Source of the DNA: Tsukamurella asaccharolytica
GTDB taxonomy: Bacteria > Actinomycetota > Actinomycetes > Mycobacteriales > Mycobacteriaceae
Length of the DNA stretch: 64,000 nt
Assembly (NCBI RefSeq): GCF_007858435.1
Contig: NZ_VIGW01000012.1
Span: 1 to 64,000 of the forward strand
Direction: 5' to 3'
The stretch's first letter is position 1; every line of letters begins with the position of its first letter. Under the pieces are notes generated by a model. It saw nothing but the letters and a program-made list of their open reading frames with translations. It was not told the origin of the DNA and did not search any database. The position numbers were made by a program, and so were the translations under genes. Shown here piece by piece: positions 18,566-28,065 of the stretch.

Positions 18566-18581
18566 TGTGATCGCTATCACG
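18566..18581. promoter_or_regulatory. CRP-like palindrome upstream of the AurF-type gene
   Basis: TGTGA (18566-18570), 6 bases, then TCACG (18577-18581) resembles the CRP/Rv3676 consensus TGTGA-N6-TCACA with one mismatch. It lies 13-28 bases before the start codon and abuts the ribosome-binding site, so a bound regulator would more likely block than activate expression. This is motif matching only. Confidence 0.35.
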
Positions 18582-18981
18582 CAATTTAGCAGGACATAGT
18601 GACCCGGTAAATAGATCGGCGAGACTCTTGTCGTTACCCCGGTCCCGCGGTCGGCCAAGCCGTGCATCGCGGGTGCGATCCCGCCTGCGCCGACGCGATT
18701 CGGCTGTGAACGAGCCCTGCTCCGCGCGTTACGAGTGCGAACATCGTCGCGGCCGTGCATTTCAGACGTGCCCACCCGGGCCACACAGGATCGGGCACGA
18801 CCACCGGCACACCCCGCGGATTCGCTCAGCGGCCGGGTCCCTTCACGCCGGGCACTGAGCGACACCGCAGATCAGACGCAGCGCCGCGACGTGTGGCGCG
18901 AACGCGGACTTCCCGTCGGCGTGAGCTCGCCCCACTGCCGATGGTTTTCGACACGGCGCGTTCGTCGCCGCTGGACAGCCG
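18582..18981. other. 400-base region without a recognisable gene
   Basis: This stretch between the AurF-type gene and the stress-protein gene (whose 3' end faces it) holds no frame with convincing codon use on either strand, no tRNA-like fold and no strong hairpin beyond a 5-base stem near 18669-18684. The part next to the AurF gene (about 18582-18640) is relatively A/T-rich and probably carries its promoter. Confidence 0.5.
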
Positions 18982-19500
18982 CTACTGGATGTTCAGCCGC
19001 GCCAGCATGTCGCGCGCCTGCTCCGCGACCTGGGGATCGCACAGCACGTCGTACCGGCCGGCGACGAGCTGCATCGTCGACGAGAAATCGCGGGTGCCGC
19101 GCGAGGCCCAGTACGGCACCGACGCGCTGATCAGGCCGAAGACCACACCGCCGATGACGCCGGCGATGATCGTCGACACCAGGGCGTCGCCGCTCACGAA
19201 CAGGCCCACGAGCAGGCCGAGGAACAGGCCCAGCCACGCGCCGGAGGCGGCGCCGGCACTGAGGACGCGGCCCCAGGTCAAGCGGCCGGTGATGCGCTCG
19301 ACCTGCATCAGGTCGACGCCCACGATGGTCACGTTCTGCACCGGGAACTGCTGGTCCGAGAGGTAGTCGACGGCGCGCTGCGCCTCGGCGTAGGTGCTGT
19401 AGGAGCCGATCGGCCAGCCCTTCGGCGGCGTCGGCAGGCCACGTCCGGCGGGCCCTCCCGGCTGGTTCTGCGGCCCGGATCCGGGTAACGGTTGCGACAT
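18982..19500 (-). CDS. YflT-like general stress domain membrane protein (Rv1234-like)
   Basis: 172 residues. The N-terminal ~25 residues are Pro/Gly/Gln-rich, then a general-stress (YflT-type) domain begins at WPIGSYSTYAEAQRAVDYLS. Two hydrophobic glycine-rich helices follow at about residues 85-135 (LFLGLLVGLFVSGDALVSTI and next), which probably form a membrane hairpin. The soluble end finishes ARDMLARLNIQ. ATG 19500 is preceded by GAGGGAGGG. It is divergent from the MgtE-N/CBS gene with only 49 bases between starts, as in the M. tuberculosis Rv1232c-Rv1234 neighbourhood. Confidence 0.82.
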   Translation of the reverse strand: MSQPLPGSGPQNQPGGPAGRGLPTPPKGWPIGSYSTYAEAQRAVDYLSDQQFPVQNVTIVGVDLMQVERITGRLTWGRVLSAGAASGAWLGLFLGLLVGLFVSGDALVSTIIAGVIGGVVFGLISASVPYWASRGTRDFSSTMQLVAGRYDVLCDPQVAEQARDMLARLNIQ

Positions 19501-19549
19501 TCGACGCCCTCCCTCACATGCGATTCGTAACGAAACTACCCTGAAGTCC

Positions 19550-20839
19550 ATGTCGGCTGTCTCCAGAGTATTCGTCGCGCGGCTGTCCGGCCTCCCCGTC
19601 GTCGGCCCGGACGGGGAATCCGTCGGCCGCGTCCGCGACGCGGTGCTCGGGCTGCGCGCCGACCGTAAGGCCCCGCGCGTGCTGGGTCTCGCCGTGGAGC
19701 TGGCGAACCGCCGCCGCATTTTCGTGCCGATGCTGCGCGTGACCAGCATCGAACCCGCCGCGGTGACCCTCAACACCGGGTCGGTCAGCCTTCGCCGCCT
19801 GCACATCCGCCCCGGTGAGGCACTCGCACTGGGCCAGCTCCTCGGCACCAAGGTGCGCGTCGAGGAGCCGGGCGAGCCGTACGACGGGGCCGACGCCACC
19901 GTGGTCGACGTCGGGATCGAGCAGACCCGCACCCGCGACTGGGTGGTGCACCGGCTGGCCGTGAAGATCCGCGCGACCGGGTGGAACCGGCGCGGCGGCG
20001 TCCAGATCGTGGACCTCCCCCACGTCTCCGGCTTCACCACGACCGCCCTCACCGGCGCCGACCACGACATCGCCGAGGCTCTGACGGTGTTCGAGGACAT
20101 GCGCGCCACCGACGTCGCGCAGGCCCTGCGCGAGCTGCCGACGCAGCGTCGGCTGTCCATCGCGGCCGCCTTCGACGACGAGCGGCTCGCCGACGTGCTG
20201 CAGGAGCTCGGCGACGACGACCAGGCCGAGGTGATCGCACACCTGTCCAAGGCGCGCGCCGCCGACGTGCTCGAGGCGATGGACCCCGACGACGCCGCGG
20301 ACCTCCTCGGCGAGCTGCCCGACAGCCAGCGCGAGGAGCTGCTCGCGGTGATGGACCCGGAGGACTCGGGCACCGTCCGGCGCCTGCTCACCTTCTCCCC
20401 GTACACCGCGGGCGGCATGATGACCCCCGAGCCGATCGTGGTCACTCCGTCGACCACCGTGGCCGAGGCGCTGGCCCGGGCCCGCAACCCCGACATCACC
20501 CCGGCGCTGGCCAGCATGGTCTTCGTCGTACGGCCGCCCACCGCCACCCCGACGGGGCGGTACCTGGGCACGGTGCACCTGCAACAGTTGCTGCGCGAGC
20601 CCCCGGCCGACCTCGTGGGCGGCATGGTGGACACCGAACTGCCGCGGCTCGGGCCCGACGACCCGCTGGGCGCGGTGACCCGGTACTTCGCGGCGTACAA
20701 CCTGGTCACCGGTCCGGTGATCGACGCGGAGAACCACCTGCTCGGCGCGGTCTCAGTGGACGACCTGCTCGACCACCTGCTCCCCGAGGACTGGCGAGAC
20801 GAGGATCAGGACGAGGGCACCGTGGAGGTCAGCGGATGA
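19550..20839 (+). CDS. Soluble MgtE N-domain / CBS-domain protein (Rv1232c-like)
   Basis: 429 residues without membrane segments. The N-terminal third resembles PRC-barrel-type domains (LSGLPVVGPDGESVGRVRDA, and a second copy near residues 95-150). Residues ~180-280 form the superhelical MgtE_N domain (repeats such as AHLSKARAADVLEAMDPDDA), and the rest is a pair of CBS motifs starting around SPYTAGGMMTPEPIVV. In MgtE these parts sense intracellular Mg2+ and gate the channel, but here the channel is missing. The stop overlaps the start of the DUF1003 gene by ATGA. Confidence 0.88.
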   Translation: MSAVSRVFVARLSGLPVVGPDGESVGRVRDAVLGLRADRKAPRVLGLAVELANRRRIFVPMLRVTSIEPAAVTLNTGSVSLRRLHIRPGEALALGQLLGTKVRVEEPGEPYDGADATVVDVGIEQTRTRDWVVHRLAVKIRATGWNRRGGVQIVDLPHVSGFTTTALTGADHDIAEALTVFEDMRATDVAQALRELPTQRRLSIAAAFDDERLADVLQELGDDDQAEVIAHLSKARAADVLEAMDPDDAADLLGELPDSQREELLAVMDPEDSGTVRRLLTFSPYTAGGMMTPEPIVVTPSTTVAEALARARNPDITPALASMVFVVRPPTATPTGRYLGTVHLQQLLREPPADLVGGMVDTELPRLGPDDPLGAVTRYFAAYNLVTGPVIDAENHLLGAVSVDDLLDHLLPEDWRDEDQDEGTVEVSG

Positions 20840-21363
20840 AGGAACGTTCCCGGCTCGACACCCCGCGACTGAGCCGCAGTTTCCAGCTGAACCTGGGCGA
20901 CGACATGGTCGGCCAGGGCGCGGAGCGGGTGGCGCGGTTCCTGGGCACCGGCCGCTACCTGGCCATCCAGACCGTGTTCGTGATCATCTGGATCCTGCTC
21001 AACGTCCTGTGGTTCACGTTCCACTTCGACCCGTACCCGTTCATCCTGCTCAACCTGGCGTTCTCCACGCAGGCCGCGTACGCCGCGCCGCTCATCCTGC
21101 TCGCGCAGAACCGGCAGGAGAGCCGCGACCGCGTCTCGCTCGACGAGGACCGGATGCGCGCCGCGCAGACCAAGGCCGACACGGAGTTCCTGGCCCGCGA
21201 GCTGGCGTCGGTCCGCCTGGCCGTGGGCGAGGCGGCGAGCCGCGACTACATGCGCCGCGAGCTCGACGAGGTGCACGAGAAGCTGGATGCGTTGACCGCT
21301 CTGCTGCAGTCGATCGAGCGTCGACAGCATCGCCCGGAGGGGAGCTCCGATGCGCCCGACTGA
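20836..21363 (+). CDS. DUF1003 membrane protein
   Basis: 175 residues: a soluble start, two membrane helices (about residues 37-85, including FVIIWILLNVLWFTFHFDPY and PFILLNLAFSTQAAYAAPLI), and a C-terminal coiled-coil-like tail with heptad leucines (RRELDEVHEKLDALTALLQS). This is the DUF1003 layout; the biochemical role is unknown. It is translationally coupled to the MgtE-N/CBS gene through an ATGA overlap, suggesting the two work together, possibly in divalent-metal sensing or transport. Confidence 0.85.
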   Translation: MKERSRLDTPRLSRSFQLNLGDDMVGQGAERVARFLGTGRYLAIQTVFVIIWILLNVLWFTFHFDPYPFILLNLAFSTQAAYAAPLILLAQNRQESRDRVSLDEDRMRAAQTKADTEFLARELASVRLAVGEAASRDYMRRELDEVHEKLDALTALLQSIERRQHRPEGSSDAPD

Positions 21364-22105
21364 CCCCCGCGAGCTGCTGCACCCCGTCCTGCCGCCGGAG
21401 ACCTACCAGCGCCTCGGGATCGCTCCCCCGCGGCCGCCGCAGCTGTACGGCACGGGCGGCCCCGTCTCCTCCGCGGGCACGCCGTACCTGACGGGGCGCG
21501 CCGTGACCGGCGCACCGGCGCAGGTCGCCCCGGCACCGTCCGGCCAGGTCGCGCCGGCACCGTCCGGCGAGGGCGCGCCCGGGTGGGGCGCGACGACCGT
21601 GCCCGGCCCGCCGCCCTACGCCCCGGGCGCGCCGGCAGGGCCTCCGACGCGGGACCGGTCGGTGGCGATCGTGCTCGGCGCGACGGTGGCGATCATCGCG
21701 ATCATCCTCGGCACCACCTGGTACATCCTGGCGAACCGCGGCGGCGCCGACGACGAGCAACGGATCCGCGACGTGATCGCCGCCGAGACCAAGACCCTCA
21801 ACGATCGGGATCTCGCCGCCTTGATCGGCGTACGCTGCGCCGCCGACGTCCAGATGCTGCGGACCCAGTTCACCTCGCAGACCTTCGCCGCCGAGATCGA
21901 CACGCTGCTCGGGCCGGACGGGCGCTGGGACGTCATCGTCGGCGAGGTCCGGGTGGACGCCGACGCGGGCAGGGCGGAGGCCGAGGTGACCTCGACGCCG
22001 GTGGGCTCGTCGACGGTCGTCTCGCGCTCCCTCACGGACACGACCACCCTCCGGAAGGAATCCGGAGGGTGGAAGGTGTGTATCAGTTCGTCGCGGGTGC
22101 GCTAG
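21350..22105 (+). CDS. Single-pass membrane protein with Pro-rich cytosolic segment, function unknown
   Basis: 251 residues. Residues ~25-100 are proline/glycine/alanine-rich and include a tandem repeat of QVAPAPSG. A single membrane helix follows (AIVLGATVAIIAIILGTTWY, about 104-123), then an extracytoplasmic domain of ~120 residues resembling small NTF2-like/Mce-associated domains (DEQRIRDVIAAETKTLNDRD at its start). Two Cys in the outer domain could form a disulfide. The ATG overlaps the DUF1003 gene by 14 bases and has GGAGGGGAG upstream, so it is the third gene of that operon. Convergent with sahH, 3 bases between stops. Confidence 0.7.
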   Translation: MRPTDPRELLHPVLPPETYQRLGIAPPRPPQLYGTGGPVSSAGTPYLTGRAVTGAPAQVAPAPSGQVAPAPSGEGAPGWGATTVPGPPPYAPGAPAGPPTRDRSVAIVLGATVAIIAIILGTTWYILANRGGADDEQRIRDVIAAETKTLNDRDLAALIGVRCAADVQMLRTQFTSQTFAAEIDTLLGPDGRWDVIVGEVRVDADAGRAEAEVTSTPVGSSTVVSRSLTDTTTLRKESGGWKVCISSSRVR

Positions 22106-22108
22106 CCG

Positions 22109-23575
<1,467 letters not shown>

Positions 23576-23656
23576 GCTCCCCAGGCTATCGCTCCAGGTG
23601 TCCGACGGTCCCGCCGACCGTTGCAGTTGCGCGCGGAGCGTCGGGTTTCCGACGGT

Positions 23657-23686
23657 CCGCGGCCGGAGCAGGTGCTCCGGCCGCGG
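23657..23686 (-). terminator. 14-base-pair hairpin after the APC permease gene
   Basis: CCGCGGCCGGAGCA (23657-23670) is perfectly complementary to TGCTCCGGCCGCGG (23673-23686). It lies 30 bases past the permease stop on the minus strand, and ~80 bases upstream of sahH. Confidence 0.8.
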
Positions 23687-23716
23687 TACTCGTGCCTGCG
23701 TGCGGGGGCCCGCCGA

Positions 23717-25213
23717 TCAGTCGGCCAGCGGCTCGACGACCTCGCCGCGCTCGCGCTTGCCGAGGATCGAGTTGTTCTTCGAGTACAGGAAGTAGACGAC
23801 GACGCCGATCGCCATCCAGATGAGGAACCGGACCCAGGTCTCGATCGTCAGGTTGAACATCAGCCAGCTGCAGGCGATGACCGAGAGGATCGGCACCAGC
23901 GGCACCAGCGGGGCGGTGAAGCCGCGCTTGAGGTCAGGGCGCTGCTTGCGCAGCACGATGACGCCGATGGACACCAGAACGAAGGCGAAGAGCGTGCCGA
24001 TGTTGATCAGCATGGTCAGTTCCTTCAGCGGGAAGATCCCGGCCAGGATGGCGACGACGACGCCGACGCCGATCGAGATCCGCACCGGCACGCCGCGGGC
24101 GGAGGTCTTGGCGAGCGGGCGCGGCAGCAGGCCGTCGCGCGCCATGGCGAAGAGCACGCGGTTCTGGCCCATGAGCAGCACCATGACCACCGTGGTGAGG
24201 CCTGCGAGCGCGCCGATGGAGATGACGGTCGCGGCCCAGTCGACACCGTTGAGCGAGAAGGCGTAGGCGAGGTTCTTCTCGCCGCCGTCTCCGGCCTTCG
24301 TCGCGAGGTCCTTGTAGCTCGCCATGCCGGTGACCACCACGGTGACGGCGATGTACAGCACGGTGACGATCGCGAGCGAGCCCAGGATGCCGCGCGGCAC
24401 GTCGCGCTGCGGCTTCACCGTCTCCTCGGCGGAGGTCGCCACGATGTCGAAGCCGATGAAGGCGAAGAAGACGATGCCGGCACCGGCGAGCACGCCGAAC
24501 CACCCGTACGACGAGCCGCTACCGAAGATCGCCTGGAACAGCGTGGAGTCCCACGTGACCCCGGCCTTCTCACCCGGCACCGACGCGGGGACGAACGGCG
24601 AGTAGTTCGCGCCCTTGATGTAGAAGGCGCCGACGATGATGACCAGCAGCACCACGGCGACCTTGATCGCGGTGATCACGGCGGACACCCGCGAGGAGAC
24701 CTTCGCGCCGAACGTGAGCAGCACCGTCAGCACCGCGACGATGAGCATGGCGCCCCAGTCGATCGTGTGTCCCGCGATCTGGACCGCCGCGGGCCCGGTG
24801 CCGAAGACCGTTCCGAGGTAGCTCGACCATCCGCTCGCGACCGCGGCCGCGGCGATGGAGAACTCCAGCACCAGGTCCCAGCCGATGATCCACGCGGCGA
24901 ACTCGCCGAACGTGGCATACGAGAAGGTGTAGGCCGAGCCGGCCACGGGCACCGTCGACGCGAACTCCGCGTAACAGAGGGCCGCCAGGCCGCACGCGAT
25001 CGCGGCGATGAGGAACGAGACGGACACCGCTGGTCCGGAGTAGTCGCCGGCGGTCGACGCGCCGATCGTGAAGATGCCGGCACCGACGACCACGGCGACG
25101 CCGAAGATCGTGAGGTCCCAGGCGGTCAGCTGCTTCTTGAGTCGGGTACCGACCACCTCGGTGTCGGCGATCGACTGTTCCACCGATTTGGTACGCAGCA
25201 GTGGGTTGGCCAT
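23717..25213 (-). CDS. APC-superfamily amino acid permease (cationic amino acid transporter type, Rv3253c-like)
   Basis: 498 residues with about 12-14 membrane helices. The N-terminal LKKQLTAWDLTIFGVAVVVG and VGAGIFTIGA carry the unwound first helix G-x-G-I-F that binds the amino-acid backbone. The CAT-type spacing, with a long loop around residues 225-250, fits the mammalian-like cationic amino acid transporter subgroup. Lysine/arginine/ornithine is a guess from family. ATG 25213 has AGGAG upstream. Adjacent to sahH as in M. tuberculosis. Confidence 0.9.
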   Translation of the reverse strand: MANPLLRTKSVEQSIADTEVVGTRLKKQLTAWDLTIFGVAVVVGAGIFTIGASTAGDYSGPAVSVSFLIAAIACGLAALCYAEFASTVPVAGSAYTFSYATFGEFAAWIIGWDLVLEFSIAAAAVASGWSSYLGTVFGTGPAAVQIAGHTIDWGAMLIVAVLTVLLTFGAKVSSRVSAVITAIKVAVVLLVIIVGAFYIKGANYSPFVPASVPGEKAGVTWDSTLFQAIFGSGSSYGWFGVLAGAGIVFFAFIGFDIVATSAEETVKPQRDVPRGILGSLAIVTVLYIAVTVVVTGMASYKDLATKAGDGGEKNLAYAFSLNGVDWAATVISIGALAGLTTVVMVLLMGQNRVLFAMARDGLLPRPLAKTSARGVPVRISIGVGVVVAILAGIFPLKELTMLINIGTLFAFVLVSIGVIVLRKQRPDLKRGFTAPLVPLVPILSVIACSWLMFNLTIETWVRFLIWMAIGVVVYFLYSKNNSILGKRERGEVVEPLAD

Positions 25214-25348
25214 GCGTGCTCCTGTGTCGTCTCGGGTGTGACGACTCATCAAACACCACAGCCTCACGGCCGCGCGGCATTTCGGCCGGAGTGGGCACCG
25301 CCGTCCGCCCGCGCGGGCGCAACAAGTTACCCGCCGGTGTTACTCGTT

Positions 25349-25392
25349 GGTAAGTGAAAAGTGTTGGCGTACCGGCAAGTAACACTTACCGT
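25349..25392 (+). promoter_or_regulatory. Promoter with nested palindromes controlling the Phd-type antitoxin gene
   Basis: GGTAAGTG (25349-25356) and CACTTACC (25383-25390) are perfectly inverted. Just outside and inside, GTGTTAC (25338-25344) and GTAACAC (25379-25385) form a second inverted pair. TTGGCG (25364-25369), a 17-base spacer and TACCGT (25387-25392) make a promoter lying between the arms, and the ATG follows 6 bases later. This is the geometry of an autoregulatory antitoxin operator on a leaderless transcript. Confidence 0.6.
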
Positions 25393-25398
25393 CGGCCT

Positions 25399-25602
25399 AT
25401 GACCAAGACTTTCGCGCACACCACCGATCAGACCGTCGTCCAGCTCCTCAGCATCGTCGAGGGTGGAGACGATGTGCTGCTCACGCGCGACGGCAAGCCG
25501 TTCGCCGTGCTCAGCAAGGCCCAGCCGGAGACGGTCGCCGTAGCGAACATGCAGACCTTCGACATCCCCGAGACGTTCTACGAGAACCTCGGCGGCTGCT
25601 GA
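25399..25602 (+). CDS. Phd/YefM-type antitoxin, no toxin gene adjacent
   Basis: 67-residue protein with the Phd/YefM N-terminal DNA-binding layout: TTDQTVVQLLSIVEGGDDVL then LTRDGKPFAVLSK, which corresponds to the conserved I/L-T-R-x-G-x-P-x-A-V-L motif. The short C-terminal tail (FDIPETFYENLGGC) would be the toxin-binding arm. The start is the ATG at 25399; the same frame is open upstream but runs through the operator palindromes. Downstream comes the convergent manA gene, so no RelE/Doc/VapC-like toxin is present on either side. Possibly an orphan regulator, or the antitoxin of a distant or lost toxin. Confidence 0.75.
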   Translation: MTKTFAHTTDQTVVQLLSIVEGGDDVLLTRDGKPFAVLSKAQPETVAVANMQTFDIPETFYENLGGC

Positions 25603-25615
25603 CCCGTTCGGTGGC

Positions 25616-26854
25616 CTAGTGCCCGCCCACCAGCGTCCGGAAGAACTCCGCCGCAGGTGAGTGGGCCGTCACCACGGCGCCCGGGTCCGCGGCGGCCATC
25701 CACAGGCCGCTGCCCGCCGGCACGTCGATCGTCCGGCCCGCACTGCGCACCGTCACCGTCCCGTCGGTGACGACCAGCAGTTGCGGGCCGCGTGCGTCCA
25801 GCTCCACCGACGCGGCGCGCTTGAGGGCGGTCCCGTCGAGCCGCACCCGCGAGACCCGGAACTCCGGCGCGGGCGTCGAGAAGACGACCTCCGGGCCCAC
25901 CGTCGCGGTGCGGGGCGCCAGATCCGAGGGCGCGCGGGGCGTGAAGTCCAGCACTCGCAGCAGCTCCGGCACGTCGACGTGCTTCGGCGTGAGCCCGCCG
26001 CGCAGCACGTTGTCGGAGTTCGCCATGACCTCGACGGCCGCGCCGCTCACGTAGGCGTGCAGATTGCCGGCCGAGAGGTAGAGCGCCTGCCCCGGTTCGA
26101 GCACGATCCGGTTGAGCAGCAGCGACGCCAGCACACCGGCGTCGTCGGGGTAGCGCTCCCCCAGCGTCAGCGCGAGTTGGACCTCGCCCTTGAACCTCTC
26201 CGCACCGCCCTCCAAGTACCGGACGCAGCCGGCGAGCACCGCCGGCACCAGCACCGCGAGCGCGGGCTGCGGCAGCGTGATCCAGGTCGTGACCAGCGCG
26301 CGCAGGCCCAGCGAATCCGGCTGCCCGGCGAGCAGGCCCAGGTAGCTGTCCAGCTCCGGCACCGCCAGCGCGCGCAGCAGTTCGACGGTGACCGCCGGGT
26401 CGCGGAAGCCGGCGAGGGCCTCGAACCGGCTCAGGGCGATGACGACCTCGGGCTTGTGCGCGGCGTCGCGGTAGTTGCGTTCCGGGGCGTCCAGTGGGAT
26501 GCCCGCGGCGTTCTCGCGGGCGAAGCCCTCCGCGGCCTGCTCACTCGACGGGTGCGCCTGCAAGGAGAGCGGCTCGTCGGCCGCGAGCACCTTCGCCAGG
26601 TAGGGCAGGCGGTCGCCGAACTGGGCGCGGCAGGGCGCGCCCAGCTGACCGTCCGGGTCGGAGCTGATGAGGGACAGCAGGTCTCCGCCGGTCGCGGCGT
26701 CAGCGGCGTACAGCTTGGCCGGATCGGCGGGGTGCGCGCCGAACCACAGCTCGGCCTCCGGATGGTTCGACGGCACGGGTCGTCCCTGCATCGTCGCCAG
26801 GACCGTGCGCGAGCCCCAGGCGTACGGCCGGATGATCCCCTCGATCCGCTGCAT
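25616..26854 (-). CDS. manA: Mannose-6-phosphate isomerase, class I
   Basis: 412-residue zinc enzyme interconverting fructose-6-phosphate and mannose-6-phosphate, the entry to mannosylated phosphatidylinositols and lipoarabinomannan. The N-terminus IIRPYAWGSRTVLATMQGR, AELWFGAHP, LSLQAHPSSEQA (zinc ligands Gln/His) and the later ALYLSAGNLHAYVSG with VEVMANSDN are the class I signatures. The start region reads GTGATG; I take the ATG at 26854 with GGGGGAGG 7 bases upstream, while the GTG at 26857 is an alternative. It overlaps the TobH gene stop, so the two are coupled. Confidence 0.95.
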   Translation of the reverse strand: MQRIEGIIRPYAWGSRTVLATMQGRPVPSNHPEAELWFGAHPADPAKLYAADAATGGDLLSLISSDPDGQLGAPCRAQFGDRLPYLAKVLAADEPLSLQAHPSSEQAAEGFARENAAGIPLDAPERNYRDAAHKPEVVIALSRFEALAGFRDPAVTVELLRALAVPELDSYLGLLAGQPDSLGLRALVTTWITLPQPALAVLVPAVLAGCVRYLEGGAERFKGEVQLALTLGERYPDDAGVLASLLLNRIVLEPGQALYLSAGNLHAYVSGAAVEVMANSDNVLRGGLTPKHVDVPELLRVLDFTPRAPSDLAPRTATVGPEVVFSTPAPEFRVSRVRLDGTALKRAASVELDARGPQLLVVTDGTVTVRSAGRTIDVPAGSGLWMAAADPGAVVTAHSPAAEFFRTLVGGH

Positions 26855-27996
26855 CACGCCTCCCCCGTCAAGCGCCGGTACACCGACGCGAGATCGAACC
26901 GTACCGCCAGTGCCAGGAGGTCCCGCGCGTCCGAGCGCGGTCCCGTCTCCGCCGGAGCGCGCTCGGCGCCCTCGTCGACGGGCAGCGACGCCACGTCCGG
27001 CAGGGCGCGCAGGCGCGCCTCCACCAGAGGAGCGCTCTGCTCCGTGGTCAGGACCAGGACCCGCAGCGGGGACTGGGCCGCCGGACCGTCGAGGAACGGA
27101 TCGTGGAACAGCGGATCCGCCGCGGCACCGGTCTCCAGCGCCCCGCCGGACGGCGCCGCCGCCAGCTCGGGCGTGGCCAGTTCGACGTCGGCGAGCCCGA
27201 CCGCGGCGACGACCTGCCCGCCCAGCGTGAGCGCCTGCGACGCCGCGTGTTCCGCGATGGCGAGGCCGGGCGCGGTGTCGGCGGTGAGCGCGATCCGCCG
27301 GCCCGTCATGCGGGCGGCGAGGCGCTTGGCGGGATTCGACGCGACGTCCCGGTCGGGCGCGCCGCGCACCGCCTCGTCGTCGAGCGTCTCGGCGAGAGTG
27401 TGCAGGAAGCCCTCGCCGGGCGCGTCCCCGCGGTCGGTGCCGGCGATCCGGCCGAGGACGGCGAGCAGCGCGGCGGCGACGCCGACGAAGCCGAACCGCT
27501 CGGGCACGCGCAGGCGGGGCGAGAGGTCGACGGTGCGGCCCGCGGCCGCCTCGGCGACGGGGCCCTCCATCGGGACGGCGACCACGACGACGGCACCGCG
27601 GCGCGCGGCGGTGGCGATGGCGCGGGCAAGCACGAGATCGCCCGCGTCGAAGCCGCAGACCACGACCACGTCGAGCGCGCCCACCCAGGGCGGCAGCTCG
27701 GTGGAGCGGACGAGGGGGACGTCGAACCGACCGGCGGTGAGGGCCTCGACGAAGCCCGCGGCGGCGGCCGCGGGGCCGGCGCCGCAGACCACGACCACGG
27801 CCCGTGGGGTCAGGTCGTCGAGCTGGGCGAGCGCGCCCTCGTCGACGGCGGTGGCGACCGCGCGTACCTGCGCGCCCGCGAGCGCGGCGGCGCGCAGGTG
27901 GCCGCCCACGTCGGCCGCGATCAGACCAGCCGGATCATCGAGATCAGTGACCTGCGGCCCGCTCTCTCCGCCCCCGGCGCCGATCATCTCGGTCAC
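26854..27996 (-). CDS. TobH/SIS-domain protein (Rv3256c-like)
   Basis: 380-residue alpha/beta protein rich in Ala/Gly/Val. The pattern of hydrophobic strands with glycine-rich turns (RAVVVVCGAGPAAAAAG, ALDVVVVCGFDAGDLVLARA) is that of SIS sugar-isomerase folds as in TobH proteins, which are related to phosphoglucose/phosphomannose isomerases. It is encoded between manA and manB, as in mycobacteria, suggesting a role in mannose-phosphate metabolism, but enzymatic residues are not evident. The GTG at 27996 is favoured by GGGAGGA just upstream over the in-frame ATG at 28014. Confidence 0.78.
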   Translation of the reverse strand: MTEMIGAGGGESGPQVTDLDDPAGLIAADVGGHLRAAALAGAQVRAVATAVDEGALAQLDDLTPRAVVVVCGAGPAAAAAGFVEALTAGRFDVPLVRSTELPPWVGALDVVVVCGFDAGDLVLARAIATAARRGAVVVVAVPMEGPVAEAAAGRTVDLSPRLRVPERFGFVGVAAALLAVLGRIAGTDRGDAPGEGFLHTLAETLDDEAVRGAPDRDVASNPAKRLAARMTGRRIALTADTAPGLAIAEHAASQALTLGGQVVAAVGLADVELATPELAAAPSGGALETGAAADPLFHDPFLDGPAAQSPLRVLVLTTEQSAPLVEARLRALPDVASLPVDEGAERAPAETGPRSDARDLLALAVRFDLASVYRRLTGEA

Positions 27997-28065
27997 GGCT
28001 TCCTCCCGTCCCATCGGCGCTGCGGTCCGCCGGCGCCGTCACGGCCGCCGGAGCGCACTGCACGA

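Noticed and set aside
18660-18700. tRNA-like stretch with GCGGG-N6-CCCGC
   Set aside because: No acceptor stem, no T-loop consensus and no anticodon arm; only a 5-base hairpin.
18755-19366. 203-residue plus-strand frame across the stress-protein gene
   Set aside because: It is antisense to the YflT-like gene for most of its length and has no domain or ribosome-binding site.
21490-21580. Short tandem repeat as a mobile or CRISPR-like repeat
   Set aside because: Two copies of a QVAPAPSG-coding unit within a Pro-rich protein segment; in-frame and coding, no spacer structure.
23576-23716. Possible SAH riboswitch before sahH
   Set aside because: The start codon is 7 bases after a -10 box, leaving no leader; the hairpin at 23657-23686 is on the upstream side and fits the permease terminator.
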